Counted from the first letter of the stretch, positions 1-10,060 are shown. The stretch is DNA of 64,000 bases from JAHRAW01 sp965243285 (GCA_965243285.1 OZ251537.1:2356001-2420000), one strand, 5' to 3'. Numbers and translations: made by a program. The notes: a model not told the origin generated them from the sequence alone.

Positions 1-702
1 TATGCGCAACCTATCGCCGATTACATCGATTGGTTAAACAATCTTCCTGAGTTAAAAATGGGAAAACCTGGTCATTTCCATGCGCTGGCGGAAAAATTGC
101 GGCGCACTATCAGCGAAGGCAGATACTTAGTCAGTCGCGATGGGGATATTTCTTTTCGACCGAATAAATTGAGCCGAGATGCCAAAGAAGCCACGCCGCC
201 AACTTTAGGCCTGCATGCAACATCATCAACTATAAAAAGCCTTTTTGGTTTTTGGTTTTATCTGGAAAACCAAGCGAAACCAGGCGATGTGTTGATGATA
301 GATGAGCCAGAACTCCATCTACACCCGAAACATCAACGCGAATTAGCGCGCATTTTTGCGCAGTTAGTCAACGCCGGGTTGCGCGTGATAGTGAGCACGC
401 ACAGCGACTATTTGGTGCGTGAAATCAACTCGCTCATCATGTTGGCAACCGACAACCCGGCGCGCGATGGGTTGATGGAAAAACATGGCTACCAAAAAGA
501 GCACCTTTTGGATAAGGAAATGGTGGCGGCATATTTGGTGGATAATCGAGAAATTACCGCAATGGAAATTACTTCTGATGAAGGGATTTTGGAGAAGACC
601 TTTGATGATGTCATCGATGATCTAAACGAAATCGGCGATGATATTTATTACACTTATTTAGATAATACGCCCGACGAGGATGTGAAAAATGTCGCTAGTT
701 GA
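1..702 (+). CDS. AAA family (ABC/OLD-like) ATPase, C-terminal part
   Basis: The frame is open from the first base of the window, so the 5' end lies outside; 233 residues are visible. A signature-like segment (LHATSSTIKSL, near 211-243) is followed by a Walker B strand VLMIDEPELHLHP (about 289-330) and a switch-histidine segment VIVSTHSDYL (about 388-415). These are hallmarks of the AAA_15/AAA_21 ATPases related to SMC/OLD proteins, which often power two-gene defence or toxin systems. The next gene starts inside its last codons (14-nt overlap), implying translational coupling to a small partner. The DNA is visibly AT-richer than what follows, which suggests acquisition by transfer. The exact system cannot be named because the N-terminus is missing. 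Confidence 0.75.
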   Translation, partial: YAQPIADYIDWLNNLPELKMGKPGHFHALAEKLRRTISEGRYLVSRDGDISFRPNKLSRDAKEATPPTLGLHATSSTIKSLFGFWFYLENQAKPGDVLMIDEPELHLHPKHQRELARIFAQLVNAGLRVIVSTHSDYLVREINSLIMLATDNPARDGLMEKHGYQKEHLLDKEMVAAYLVDNREITAMEITSDEGILEKTFDDVIDDLNEIGDDIYYTYLDNTPDEDVKNVAS

Positions 703-1306
703 ATGTTTTCGCGCGGTTATTGATAGCAGATTTCATCTTGAAAATAACGATAAAGATGGCAACATAGTTATACAAGAAGTAAACAACACCGATGGCTTTT
801 CTCTCACTTTTGTGGGCATAAAAAACATTGAAAGTTTTGGCTTTTCTGCTGAATCTGGGTAACTTGAACCTTTGGCGTTGCTTGCCAGCCATAGCACCTC
901 AGATGAAACCCCAAACGAAGGTTTATCGGGCATCAAAAAAATGTGCGATGGCATTATTGTTTTTTCACACCATAATAGTGAGTATATTTTGGGTGTGGAA
1001 CTTAAATCCATACACACAAAAAGTGCCCATCAGCAATTAAAAAACGGTGAAATTCTTGTGGACTGGATAACAAAACTGCTTAAAAATCATAAACACTGGA
1101 ATGGCGCGTACAAATTTTTCGGCATTATTGTTAAATCCACAAAAACAGCCAAAAATAAACGCAGCGTAAATCGAAACAACCACCTATTTTCTGAAGTAAA
1201 ACACCCCGGACACAAAACCTTTTTGCCCGGACACAAAATCTTTTTGATTAGAAATTTTGACAAAATCCACTTTCGTAAAATCATTAATGCCGTCACCGAA
1301 GCCTAA
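689..1306 (+). pseudogene. Nuclease-like partner of the AAA ATPase, interrupted by an in-frame stop
   Basis: An ATG at 689 overlaps the end of the ATPase gene and opens a frame of 57 codons closed by TAA at 860-862. The same frame then runs on without another stop to 1306 and keeps protein-like composition. No shift is needed to join the halves, so this looks like one gene of about 205 codons with a single nonsense codon. The downstream half has an acidic residue in CDGIIVF, then GVELKS and a Gln/Lys-rich helix. This D...ExK pattern is that of PD-(D/E)XK nucleases, but I assign it only by motif. A restart (for example ATG 941) or readthrough is possible. Family uncertain. Confidence 0.55.
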
Positions 1307-1415
1307 AACCACTCACCCCGACGATCTGCTGAGCGGCGGGTTATCAAGACATAACCGGCCGCATGCGGTATTCGTAAAGCCATTCCCAACATCACCTGCA
1401 GCGAGGAATTTTGTT

Positions 1416-2456
1416 ATGCAGTGTAAGTTTGTTTGCGCGTTGTCGGTGGTCGTGTTCGGCACTTGGGCGGCAACCGCCTCAGCGCGGGAGAATATTCAAA
1501 TGGTCGGGTCGTCCACGGTGTATCCGTTTGCGACTGTGGCGGCCGAGCGGTTTGGGCGCGCGACGGACTTTAAGACGCCGATTGTGGAGGCTACTGGGTC
1601 CGGCGGCGGGCTGAAGTTATTTTGCGGCGGGGTAGGGCGCAAGCATCCGGATTTTGCTAATTCCTCGCGGCGGATTAAGGCCTCTGAGTTCGAACATTGC
1701 GCGCAAAATGGCGTCACCGACATCATCGAGATTAAAATCGGTTATGACGGCATCGTGTTGGCCAATAGTCGCGCCGCGCCGCGTTTTTCATTGACGCGCG
1801 CTGATATTTTTCGCGCCCTGGCGAAAAACACGCCGCACCCGGATGGCAGCGAAACCTTAACGCCCAACCCGTATTCCACTTGGCGCGAAGTAAACTCAAG
1901 CCTGCCGGCCACGCCCATCGAAGTATTCGGGCCGCCGCCGACTTCCGGCACGCGTGATGCGTTCGTGGAGTTGGCGATGGAGGGCGGGTGCGCGCAAATT
2001 CCCTGGTTGGCGGCGATGGGAGCCGCCGACCCACACGCCTACCGCGAGGCCTGCCACCGCATTCGCGAAGACGGCGCGTTTATCGAAGCCGGCGAAAATG
2101 ACAATTTAATCGTGCGAAAACTCGGCAAAAATCCGCACGCGCTCGGCATTTTTGGCTTCAGTTTCCTCGACCAAAACGGCGATGTGGTACAAGGCGCGCA
2201 TGTGGACGGCGTGGCCGCGCAATTCGAGTTGATCGCCAGCGGCGCCTATCCCATCGCCCGCCCGCTGTATGTGTATGCCAAGTCGGCGCACCTTTCGGTG
2301 ATTGCCGGCATGGCGGAATTTATCGCCGAACTCACTGCCGAAGATACTTGGGGCGAGGACGGCTATCTCGCCGACCGCGGTTTAATTCCGCTGCCCGACG
2401 CCGAACGCGATGCCTTTCGCGCCGCCGCCGTGAATTTGACGCGCTTGGAGATGTAA
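1416..2456 (+). CDS. pstS: Phosphate ABC transporter substrate-binding protein PstS
   Basis: Periplasmic phosphate-binding component of the Pst importer, about 346 residues. I chose ATG 1416 because it gives a signal peptide (MQCKFVCALSVVVFGTWAA..., cleavage near ASA-RE) and has GAGGA eight bases upstream; upstream in-frame starts only add a non-conserved extension. The mature N-terminus IQMVGSSTVYPF and the later FGPPPTSGTRDAFVE contain the Ser/Thr/Arg/Asp phosphate-contacting motifs of PstS-like proteins. It heads pstC-pstA-pstB-phoU but is separated from pstC by about 500 bp, so it may have its own transcript. No convincing Pho box was found by eye upstream. Confidence 0.93.
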   Translation: MQCKFVCALSVVVFGTWAATASARENIQMVGSSTVYPFATVAAERFGRATDFKTPIVEATGSGGGLKLFCGGVGRKHPDFANSSRRIKASEFEHCAQNGVTDIIEIKIGYDGIVLANSRAAPRFSLTRADIFRALAKNTPHPDGSETLTPNPYSTWREVNSSLPATPIEVFGPPPTSGTRDAFVELAMEGGCAQIPWLAAMGAADPHAYREACHRIREDGAFIEAGENDNLIVRKLGKNPHALGIFGFSFLDQNGDVVQGAHVDGVAAQFELIASGAYPIARPLYVYAKSAHLSVIAGMAEFIAELTAEDTWGEDGYLADRGLIPLPDAERDAFRAAAVNLTRLEM

Positions 2457-2960
2457 GGCAGGTTTAGCGAGGGTGCCGGTCGAAGGGTAAGATTCGGTTT
2501 TACCCATGCGTCAGGGATGATAAAAATGGCGCGGATAAAACTGATAATCATGCGCGTCGCGTGCCATACATTAAGTGACATACATTAATATGTAGGGCGA
2601 CATTTTAAGATTCATGGCACGCTCCCACGCCCGAACCTCGCGCCGATAGTAGTCACCGCCATTGCGTAAAATACCAGGAACGGATTGGCGAGCACCGAAC
2701 CCATCTCGATAACATGGTCGACAACATGACCCGTGCGCGATTGCATGATAGGTGCTGATTGTTACCTGCTCATCCGCCGCCAGATAGCCAGTGTGGCGGC
2801 GGCGAAAAATTAACGAATTCCACAATCTGCGCACCATTTATTTCGCCGCGAGGGGGAATAGGGCGCGCATTTCGCCGCCGCGCAAAATATAATCGCCGCC
2901 GCTGCCGCGCTGCATTAACTTGTCCATCATCAACATAACGCCCGCCAATATAATGCCCGC
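2457..2960. other. Intergenic gap between pstS and pstC, no recognised gene
   Basis: About 500 bp, unusually long inside a pst operon. It contains a short direct repeat (CATACATTAAGTGACATACATTAA region, 2566-2588) and a minus-strand open frame of 88 codons at 2571-2837 that has no recognisable family or ribosome site. I see no clear terminator or Pho box. It could be a decayed gene or a regulatory spacer. Confidence 0.4.
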
Positions 2961-3958
<998 letters not shown>

Positions 3959-3962
<4 letters not shown>

Positions 3963-5428
3963 ACACGCGCACCGCGGCTAATTCGACTGATGTGACCGAT
4001 GCGGCCGATGAGGGCCGCCAAAATGCGGCACTGGAGGCGCGGTTGCGGCGCGGCATCGGCGCCCGCTATCGGCGCGAACAACGCTTTCGTTTCGCTGGCC
4101 GCGCCGCCATCACGGTGGGCGTGGTGTTTTTGCTGTGGCTGCTGGGGACCACCGCGCAGCAGGCGGTAAGCGCGTTTTTTCAGACCTATGCGGCCCTCGA
4201 CATCGCCATAGACATCCCGCAAATCTCGCAAATCCAACCAATTCAGCCAGTTCAGCCGATTTCCCCCTCGACAAACGCCGCAGAATCAACCGTAGCGACA
4301 GCTTCCGCCGCCAGTCGGCCAGAAATCGAGCCAGACATCCGCCCAGACATCGAACCAGACATCGAACAAAAAATCCGCCAAGCGATTCGCCAGGCGCGCT
4401 ATGCATCCATGATAAAGGCCGCGTTGCGCGATGCCTTCCCCGCCGCCATCACCCGCGCCGATAAAAAGCGCCTGTACCGATTGATAAGCGACGGCGCGCA
4501 ATACGCGGTGCGCGATGCGGTGTTGCGCCGCCCTGAGTGGGTCGGCGGCACGCACCGCTTTTGGGTGCTCGCCAGCGACGAGGTCGATCAACTAGTGAAG
4601 GGCGCCGTCGACCGCGCCCGGCCCGAAACCCAACGCCGCCTATCGGACCAAGCCATCGGCTGGGTGGATCAATTGGTGGCCGAAAAGCGCATCGAAAAAC
4701 GCTTCAACTGGCGATTTTTCAGCGCCGGAGATTCGCGCAATGCCGAGGAGGCGGGAATTTTCGGCGCCATGATGGGCTCGATTTTCACCCTACTGGTCAC
4801 CATGTTGCTGGCCTTGCCGGTGGGCATCGCCGCGGCGGTTTATCTGCAAGAGTTCGCGCCGCAAAATAAACTGGTGGATTTGGTCGAGGTGAACATTAAC
4901 AATCTGGCCGCCGTGCCGTCCATCATCTTTGGCTTGTTGGGGCTGGCGATTTTAATCAATTTTTTCGGCATGCCGCGTTCGGCGCCGCTGGTCGGCGGCC
5001 TGGTGCTGGCACTGATGACCTTGCCCACCATCATCATTTCCAGCCGTGCCGCGCTGGCCGCGGTGCCGCCGCGTATTCGCCAAGCGGCGTTGGGGGTAGG
5101 GGCGTCTGAGGTGCAAACCGTGCTGCACCATGTGCTGCCGCTGGCCATGCCGGGTATGTTGACCGGCGCCATCATCGGCTTGGCGCGCGCCTTAGGCGAG
5201 ACCGCGCCGTTGTTAGCCATCGGCATGGTCGCCTTCATCGTCGACATTCCGGCCTCGCCGACCGACCCGGCCACCGCCTTGCCGGTGCAAATCTACCTGT
5301 GGGCCGATAGCCCGGAACGCGGCTTTGTGGCGCGCACTTCGGCCGCCATTTTGGTGTTACTGGCGGCATTAGCAGTGGTCAGCGCCGTGGTGGCGCTTAT
5401 CCGACACAAACTGGAGAGACGTTGGTGA
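3959..5428 (+). CDS. pstA: Phosphate ABC transporter permease PstA with long extracytoplasmic insert (DUF3333 type)
   Basis: Second Pst permease, 489 residues against roughly 280-300 in E. coli. After the first membrane helix (about 45-70) there is an extracytoplasmic region to about residue 255. Its distal part (DKKRLYRLISDGAQY, FWVLASDEVDQLVKG, FNWRFFSAGDSRN) matches the DUF3333 region known in many proteobacterial PstA proteins. Its proximal part is a Pro/Gln stretch and a four-residue repeat (PDIE/PDIR, near nt 4320-4370) that looks like a local expansion. The C-terminal permease core includes VNINNLAAVPSIIFGLLG and the EAA loop ALGVGASEVQTVLHHVLPLA. It overlaps pstC by four bases and pstB by four. 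Confidence 0.92.
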
Positions 5429-6297
5429 TTAAATCTTATGCCCCGGGCCATGCGCCACGCCACGCGGCCGCCAATCAGCCGACCGATATCATGGCCGAGG
5501 CGGCGGTGCCGACGCGCACCGTCGGCGACCCATTCACCGAAAATGCGGTGCTGGCTTGTCGCGGCATCGATGTGTTTTATGGCGACAAACAGGCCGTTTT
5601 CGATGTGTCTTTGGATTTGGCGAAGCACCAGGTACTGGCCATGATCGGCCCCTCCGGCTGCGGCAAATCCACCTTATTACGCTGCATGAACCGCATGAAC
5701 GACACCATCGAAGGCTGTCGGGTGAGCGGCGAAATCACCCTGCACGGCGCCGACATCCACGCCCGCGACATGGATGTGGTGTATCTGCGCGCGCGCGTGG
5801 GCATGGTGTTTCAAACGCCCAATCCCTTCCCCAAATCGGTGTATGAAAATGTCGCCTATGGCCCGAAACTGCACGGCCTGCACCGCAACCGCGCCGAACT
5901 CGACCAGATGGTGGAATCCAGCCTGCGCCGCGCCGGCCTGTGGGATGAGGTCAAAGACCGCCTCAATTTGCCCGGCACCGGCTTATCCGGCGGCCAACAA
6001 CAGCGCCTGTGCATCGCCCGCGCCATCGCCATATCGCCCGAGGTGATTCTCATGGACGAGCCGTGTTCGGCCTTAGACCCTATCGCCACGGCGCGCATCG
6101 AAGAGTTGATAGATGAGTTAAAACAACACTTTACCATCGGTATCGTCACCCATTCTATGCAACAAGCGGCGCGCGTATCGCAGCGCACGGCATACTTTCA
6201 TCTCGGTAAATTGATCGAAATCGGCCGCACCGAAGACATGTTTACCAACCCGGCGCATACTTTAACGGAAGGCTATATAACCGGTCGGTTTGGCTGA
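5425..6297 (+). CDS. pstB: Phosphate ABC transporter ATP-binding protein PstB
   Basis: Cytoplasmic ATPase of the Pst importer, about 290 residues. Walker A GPSGCGKST near residue 75, Q-loop MVFQTPNPFP, signature LSGGQQQR near 188, Walker B VILMDEP near 207 and the H-loop VTHSMQQA are all intact. I place the start at GTG 5425, which overlaps the pstA stop (GTGA) and has GGAGAG six bases upstream; TTG 5422 or ATG 5491 are alternatives. The roughly 35-residue N-terminal extension before the ABC domain is not conserved. Phosphate-specific features such as MNRMND support PstB rather than a generic ABC protein. Confidence 0.93.
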   Translation: MIKSYAPGHAPRHAAANQPTDIMAEAAVPTRTVGDPFTENAVLACRGIDVFYGDKQAVFDVSLDLAKHQVLAMIGPSGCGKSTLLRCMNRMNDTIEGCRVSGEITLHGADIHARDMDVVYLRARVGMVFQTPNPFPKSVYENVAYGPKLHGLHRNRAELDQMVESSLRRAGLWDEVKDRLNLPGTGLSGGQQQRLCIARAIAISPEVILMDEPCSALDPIATARIEELIDELKQHFTIGIVTHSMQQAARVSQRTAYFHLGKLIEIGRTEDMFTNPAHTLTEGYITGRFG

Positions 6298-6365
6298 AAA
6301 AACATAGAGTTACCGGCTATTTATTAGGTTTTACATCAAATTAAATCAACCCCAAGAGGTGGGTT

Positions 6366-7121
6366 ATGAACAGCAGCGGGCATATTTTCAAGCGCTATGA
6401 CAGCGAAATGCGGCACTTACATGGTTTGGTGCTGGGGATGGGGCAATTGGCCGTCGAGCAACTGGCGCGCGCGGTGAAAACCCTCGAGCGCCAAGATGTG
6501 GAGCAAGCCCAGCAGGTTATCGAGAATGACCGAAAACTCAACGATTTGGATGTGCAAGCCGATGACGAAATCGTGCGCATCATCGCCTTGCGCCAGCCCA
6601 TGGCGCGTGACCTGCGGGAGATTATCGCGGTGGGCAAAATCATCGCCGAACTCGAACGCGCCGGCGATGAAGCGCGCAAAATCGCCGGGTTGACTTTATG
6701 TTTTCACGCCGCCGGGGCTGATGGCGCGGAAAGTGCTCGTGATGGGAAGTCAGGCGAGCCGCCAGCGCGCATTTTGGCCGATATTTACGCGCTTTCGGAG
6801 TATGTCGGCGCCATGCTAACGGCGGTGATGGGCGCTTTTGACGACCTCGATTTGAAAAGGGCGGTGGGCGTGCTCGGCCAAGGCGAAACCTTGGATGAAC
6901 GGCTGCAATCCAGTTGGCGCGGCGTGAGCGATTTGGCGCACGAAAACAGCGACCACCTGGAGCATTTTGTCGATATCGTGCTCGGTATCCGCGCCTTGGA
7001 GCGCTTTGGCGGCCACGCCAAAAACATCGCCGGCCATATCATCTTCATCAAACACGGCACCGATGTCCGCCACCAAGGCGTGGCCGATATTTTGCAACAG
7101 GTGACCCAAGCGCCAGATTGA
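6366..7121 (+). CDS. phoU: Phosphate-transport regulator PhoU
   Basis: Cytoplasmic helical protein of 251 residues with two PhoU repeats (about 15-105 and 130-235), including the metal-binding type motif DDEIVRIIALRQPMARDLR and the later DIVLGIRALERFGGHAKNIA. Family knowledge: it restrains the Pst transporter and the PhoR/PhoB signalling pair under phosphate sufficiency. It closes the pst operon 68 bp after pstB, with an AAGAGGTGGG ribosome site just before ATG. No phoB/phoR is in the window. A repeat element begins three bases after its stop. Confidence 0.93.
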   Translation: MNSSGHIFKRYDSEMRHLHGLVLGMGQLAVEQLARAVKTLERQDVEQAQQVIENDRKLNDLDVQADDEIVRIIALRQPMARDLREIIAVGKIIAELERAGDEARKIAGLTLCFHAAGADGAESARDGKSGEPPARILADIYALSEYVGAMLTAVMGAFDDLDLKRAVGVLGQGETLDERLQSSWRGVSDLAHENSDHLEHFVDIVLGIRALERFGGHAKNIAGHIIFIKHGTDVRHQGVADILQQVTQAPD

Positions 7122-7123
7122 TT

Positions 7124-7147
7124 GGGGATTTATATACTTAAATCGGC
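7124..7147 (+). repeat. Terminal-repeat-like motif just after phoU stop
   Basis: GGGATTTATATACTTAAATC plus a few bases, starting at 7125. It matches, in the same or inverted orientation, motifs at 10038, 19559, 19888, 25158, 50772, 51313, 60443 and 60835. It lies three bases beyond the phoU stop codon. Confidence 0.75.
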
Positions 7148-7191
7148 GCAACCCATGAGTTTAAATCGCCCCCAGCAGAGTCCATTGACCC

Positions 7192-7417
7192 CCCCACCCG
7201 CCATCCTAATCATCCCCACCCGCCACCCGCCATCCCCCCAATCATCCCCACCCGCCACCCGCCATCCCCCCAATCATCCCCATCCGCCACCCGCCATCCC
7301 CCCAATCATCCCCATCCGCCACCCGCCATCCCCCCAATCATCCCCATCCGCCGCCCGCCATCCCCCCAATCATCCCCATCCGCCACCCGCCACCCGCCAT
7401 CCCCCCAATCATCCCAG
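7192..7417. repeat. C-rich tandem repeat, about 32-bp units, about 7 copies
   Basis: Units of about 32 bp containing CGCCACCCGCCATC followed by CCCCAATCATCCCCATC, with slight variation and one unit truncated by a CGCCACC duplication. The plus strand is nearly free of G outside CG steps. No coding sense; a forward open frame through it is only Pro/His repeats. Spacer-like unique sequence between units is absent, so this is a minisatellite and not a CRISPR array. Confidence 0.85.
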
Positions 7418-7426
7418 TCAGCACCA

Positions 7427-7470
7427 GGTTATTATGTAAACTAACCCCAAGGTTAGTTTACATAATAACC
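7427..7470. repeat. Perfect palindrome 1, 20-bp arms and 4-nt loop
   Basis: Left arm GGTTATTATGTAAACTAACC (7427-7446), loop CCAA, right arm the exact reverse complement (7451-7470). It is followed by C residues rather than a T run, so it is not a typical intrinsic terminator. Confidence 0.9.
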
Positions 7471-7485
7471 CCCCCGATTCCCCCA

Positions 7486-7529
7486 GGTTATTATGTAAAC
7501 TACCCGTTAGGGTAGTTTACATAATAACC
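7486..7529. repeat. Perfect palindrome 2, 20-bp arms and 4-nt loop
   Basis: Left arm GGTTATTATGTAAACTACCC (7486-7505), loop GTTA, right arm exact complement (7510-7529). It shares its first 17 bases with palindrome 1 but the inner three pairs have changed on both arms, so pairing is preserved. Confidence 0.9.
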
Positions 7530-7676
7530 CTTATACGAAGTTGTTTGTTCGACTCCTGTTTCGGTCAAATTAGTCACTTTCCCCACCATCCGCCGCCCTC
7601 CTAAGCGAATCACAGACCAGCAACCGGTGCTTCAACCTTGAATCGCCGGTTACTTGTTCACTAGCAAAAGCAAAGC

Positions 7677-7812
7677 CAACATCAAAAGCAAGTCAACATC
7701 AAAAGCAAGTCAACATCAAAAGCAAGTCAACATCAAAAGCAAGTCAACATCAAAAGCAAGTCAACATCAAAAGCAAGTCAACATCAAAAGCAAGTCAACA
7801 TCAAAAGCACCC
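7677..7812. repeat. 17-bp minisatellite, 8 copies
   Basis: Eight head-to-tail copies of CAACATCAAAAGCAAGT, almost identical, leading into a CCACC-AAAACTGGCGA hairpin (7817-7847, 13-bp perfect stem, loop TGAAG). The adjoining 7848-7967 holds a CTCCCCCC/GGGTGGAG hairpin and CAACAGCAACATC tracts. No gene is supported between phoU and the transporter at 7968. Confidence 0.9.
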
Positions 7813-7967
7813 CCCACCAAAACTGGCGATGAAGTCGCCAGTTTTGGCTCCCCCCTAAAAAGATAGGGTGGAGCAAAGCCTTAACAGCAACATCAACATC
7901 AACAGCAACAGCAACAGCAAACCACCAAAACCCGCCCAAACTCAACCTCGCCGCCCTTAAAAACCCC

Positions 7968-8912
7968 CTACCGAGACCGCTTGATATTCTTCAAGTGCGC
8001 GGTTTGGCTTTGCGCCTCGATGAATATCCGCGCCACCTCCGGGTATTTGCCCTTGATGCGGGTTTCTAACGCGCTGATGATTTCTTCCACATCACTGGAG
8101 GAAATGGAATCGCTGAAATCCAGGCTGATGGTCAGCAACACATCATTGGGCCCTAAGTGCATGGTCAAAATTTCGTTGATGTTGATGATGTTGCGTTCTT
8201 GGGTCAGGATGCGGCGGATACCGTCGCGCACCGCGTCGCTGGCGGCCTCGCCGATGAGCAAGCCCTTGCTCTCGTACGCCAACATCATGGCGGCGCAACT
8301 GAGAATCACGCCGATGACGATGGAGGCCATGGCGTCATAGGCCGGATTGCCGAGCCATTGGGTCAGCGCCAGCCCGCCGAAAGCGGCGAACAGCCCCAAC
8401 ATGGCGGCGCTGTCTTCGAACAATACGGTGAACACCGTGGGGTCTTTGCTCAAGCGCATGGCTTCGAAATAGCCGTGCGAGGCAGCCTTCTGGCGGCGAA
8501 ATTCGCGAAAGGCCACTACCCAGGCCACCCCTTCGAACACCATGGCGACCCCTAACACCACATAATTGATCATGGGGCGGTGGATTTCCGTCGGCGCGTT
8601 CAGTTTGTGAATGCCCTCATACAGTGACACCCCGGCGCCGATGGCGAACACTAAGATGGCGACCACGAAAGCCCAGAAATACAACTCCATGCCGTAGCCG
8701 AACGGATGGCGGTCGTCGGCGGGTTTTTCGGCGCGCTTCATGCCCCACAGCAGCAGCCCTTGGTTGCCGGTATCGACCACCGAGTGCACCGCCTCGCTCA
8801 ACATGGCGGAACTACCGGTGATGCTGGCGGCGAAAAATTTGGTGATGGCAATCAAACCGTTGCCGACCAATGCCGCCAGCACCACCCATCTGGAGCCGGA
8901 TTTATTTTTCAA
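7968..8912 (-). CDS. Cation diffusion facilitator family transporter
   Basis: Inner-membrane metal-cation/proton antiporter of the CDF family, 314 residues. Five or six membrane segments are visible. The metal-site motif HSVVD (His43, Asp47) lies in TM2, DRHPFGYGMELYFWAF follows it, and VLFEDSAA in TM5 supplies the second acidic residue. A cytoplasmic C-terminal domain begins near residue 225. The HPFGYG-type loop resembles the ZnT9-like branch of CDF proteins; the metal cannot be told. The frame has a stop two codons before TTG 8912, so TTG is the only start that keeps the first helix. Convergent with phoU across a repeat-rich gap. Confidence 0.85.
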   Translation of the reverse strand: MKNKSGSRWVVLAALVGNGLIAITKFFAASITGSSAMLSEAVHSVVDTGNQGLLLWGMKRAEKPADDRHPFGYGMELYFWAFVVAILVFAIGAGVSLYEGIHKLNAPTEIHRPMINYVVLGVAMVFEGVAWVVAFREFRRQKAASHGYFEAMRLSKDPTVFTVLFEDSAAMLGLFAAFGGLALTQWLGNPAYDAMASIVIGVILSCAAMMLAYESKGLLIGEAASDAVRDGIRRILTQERNIININEILTMHLGPNDVLLTISLDFSDSISSSDVEEIISALETRIKGKYPEVARIFIEAQSQTAHLKNIKRSR

Positions 8913-9127
8913 GTGTCAAACACGCCTCGTAGCGTAATGGTGGAAAACAGCCAGTATGGGAAAAATGGTGAGAAAAAATGTGAGAAAACACACTAAATGC
9001 GCGAAAATTTTGGCACCGAACCGCCCAAACATGCACATTGCGCCTGGGATTGGCCTCATATCATGTCATGCCGCCGCTCCATGTCCATGGCGAATTATTC
9101 AGGGCGAATGATCATAGCAATTAGCCA

Positions 9128-9175
9128 GGCGGATTAACCGGGCGGATTAACCGGGCGGATTAACCGGGCGGATTA
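9128..9175. repeat. 13-bp tandem repeat
   Basis: GGCGGATTAACCG repeated 3.7 times head to tail in the gap 8913-9239 between two minus-strand genes. The rest of this gap shows no gene. Confidence 0.9.
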
Positions 9176-9239
9176 TAAGCGGGAAATGCGCCCTATTTTG
9201 TATCGATAAGGGTGAGGTTTTTGGCCGTGCATCGGCCGG

Positions 9240-9695
9240 CTAATTGGGGATGGAATAAGTGCCGGTGGCGTGCGCCACGGGCTGCTCGGCGCCTAAGATT
9301 TCGCTGTGGATGCGCGCTTCGCACACCGCCAGGCGGCGGCCGAGTTTGAGCAGGCCGGCGCTGGCGATGAGGTCGCCAGGCGGCGGTTTGCGCAAGAAAT
9401 TGATCGAAAATTGGGTGGTTACCGCCAACTCCACCGGGCCGATGTTGGCCAAAATGACGGCGTAGAAAGCGGCGTCCGCCAAGCCCATCATCACCGGCCC
9501 GGCGATGCTGCCGCCGGGGCGCAAAAATTCATCGCGATGCACGGCGCACATTACCGCTTGGCGCGCCGACAGTGTTTCGAGTCGCAACCCCATGAGGGCC
9601 GCAAAGGGCATGCGCTCGGCGGCCATGCGGTTGAATTCGGCGACGCTTAACTGCGTGATTCGCGGCTCGGCACTGGCTTTATCGGTGGGAATCAT
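9240..9695 (-). CDS. PaaI/hotdog-fold acyl-CoA thioesterase family protein
   Basis: Cytoplasmic protein of 151 residues. FLRPGGSIAGPVMMGLADAA followed by a VTTQFSINFLRKP strand is the PaaI/4HBT hotdog pattern, with Asp in the helix after the GG motif as the likely catalytic or binding residue. Such enzymes hydrolyse acyl- or aryl-CoA thioesters, often to relieve CoA trapping. No neighbouring CoA pathway gene points to a substrate. Start ATG at 9695 is the only good one. Confidence 0.8.
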   Translation of the reverse strand: MIPTDKASAEPRITQLSVAEFNRMAAERMPFAALMGLRLETLSARQAVMCAVHRDEFLRPGGSIAGPVMMGLADAAFYAVILANIGPVELAVTTQFSINFLRKPPPGDLIASAGLLKLGRRLAVCEARIHSEILGAEQPVAHATGTYSIPN

Positions 9696-9722
9696 GGGGC
9701 GAAATTTTTATCAGCGGCTGAT

Positions 9723-10060
9723 TTAGGGGGTGTTTGATTTTGGCTTTTGATGTTGCTTTGGCTTTGACTTTTGGCTGTTGCTTTGGTTGTTGCCTGTTGC
9801 TTTGGCTTTAGTCTTCACTCCCCTTAGATTTTGCTTTTTGAAGGGGGAGTCAAAGCAGAGCCGCGCCGACAGGCGTGGGCTGCTTTGGCTCCCCTCCCGA
9901 AAAAGCATGGGGGGAGCGAAGACTAAAGGCGAAAAGCCAAATCAACATCAAAAGCAACAGCCACATCAAAAGCCAACAGCAAAAGCCAACAGCCACAGCA
10001 AAAGCCAAAAGCAGCAAGCCAAAAGCAAACCCAGCGTGCAGATTTAGATATATAAATCCC
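9723..10060. repeat. Long nested imperfect palindrome (repeat-family member)
   Basis: The left half is GGCTTTTG/GATGTTGCTTTGGC tract and the right half CAAAAGCCAACAGC tract, so the whole can fold back. Inside are CTTTAGTCTTC...GAAGACTAAAG, a CTCCCC/GGGGGAG pair (9826-9852), a CTCCCCTCCC/GGGGGGAG pair (9895-9918) and a hairpin AAAGCAG...CTGCTTT (9853-9889). The right end at 10038-10060 is GATTTAGATATATAAATCCC, the family's terminal motif. Open frames through it are low-complexity Lys/Gln/Ser and not credible genes. Confidence 0.7.

Noticed and set aside
1257..1415. Upstream extension of pstS
   Set aside because: It would bury the signal peptide 53 residues inside the protein and overlap the preceding gene; ATG 1416 has a good ribosome site.
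1307..1415. Pho box or terminator before pstS
   Set aside because: A GGTTAT/ATAACC inverted repeat exists at about 1338-1355, but there is no T run and no match to the two-heptamer Pho box.
2571..2837. Minus-strand 88-codon frame between pstS and pstC
   Set aside because: No recognised motif, no ribosome site and composition unlike a conserved protein; recorded only as an intergenic oddity.
7192..7417. Possible CRISPR array
   Set aside because: Units are head to tail with no unique spacers, and no cas genes are present.
7540..7575. tRNA-like 3' end (GTTCGACTC followed by CGGTCA)
   Set aside because: The flanking bases do not form a T-stem and no acceptor or anticodon arm can be found upstream.
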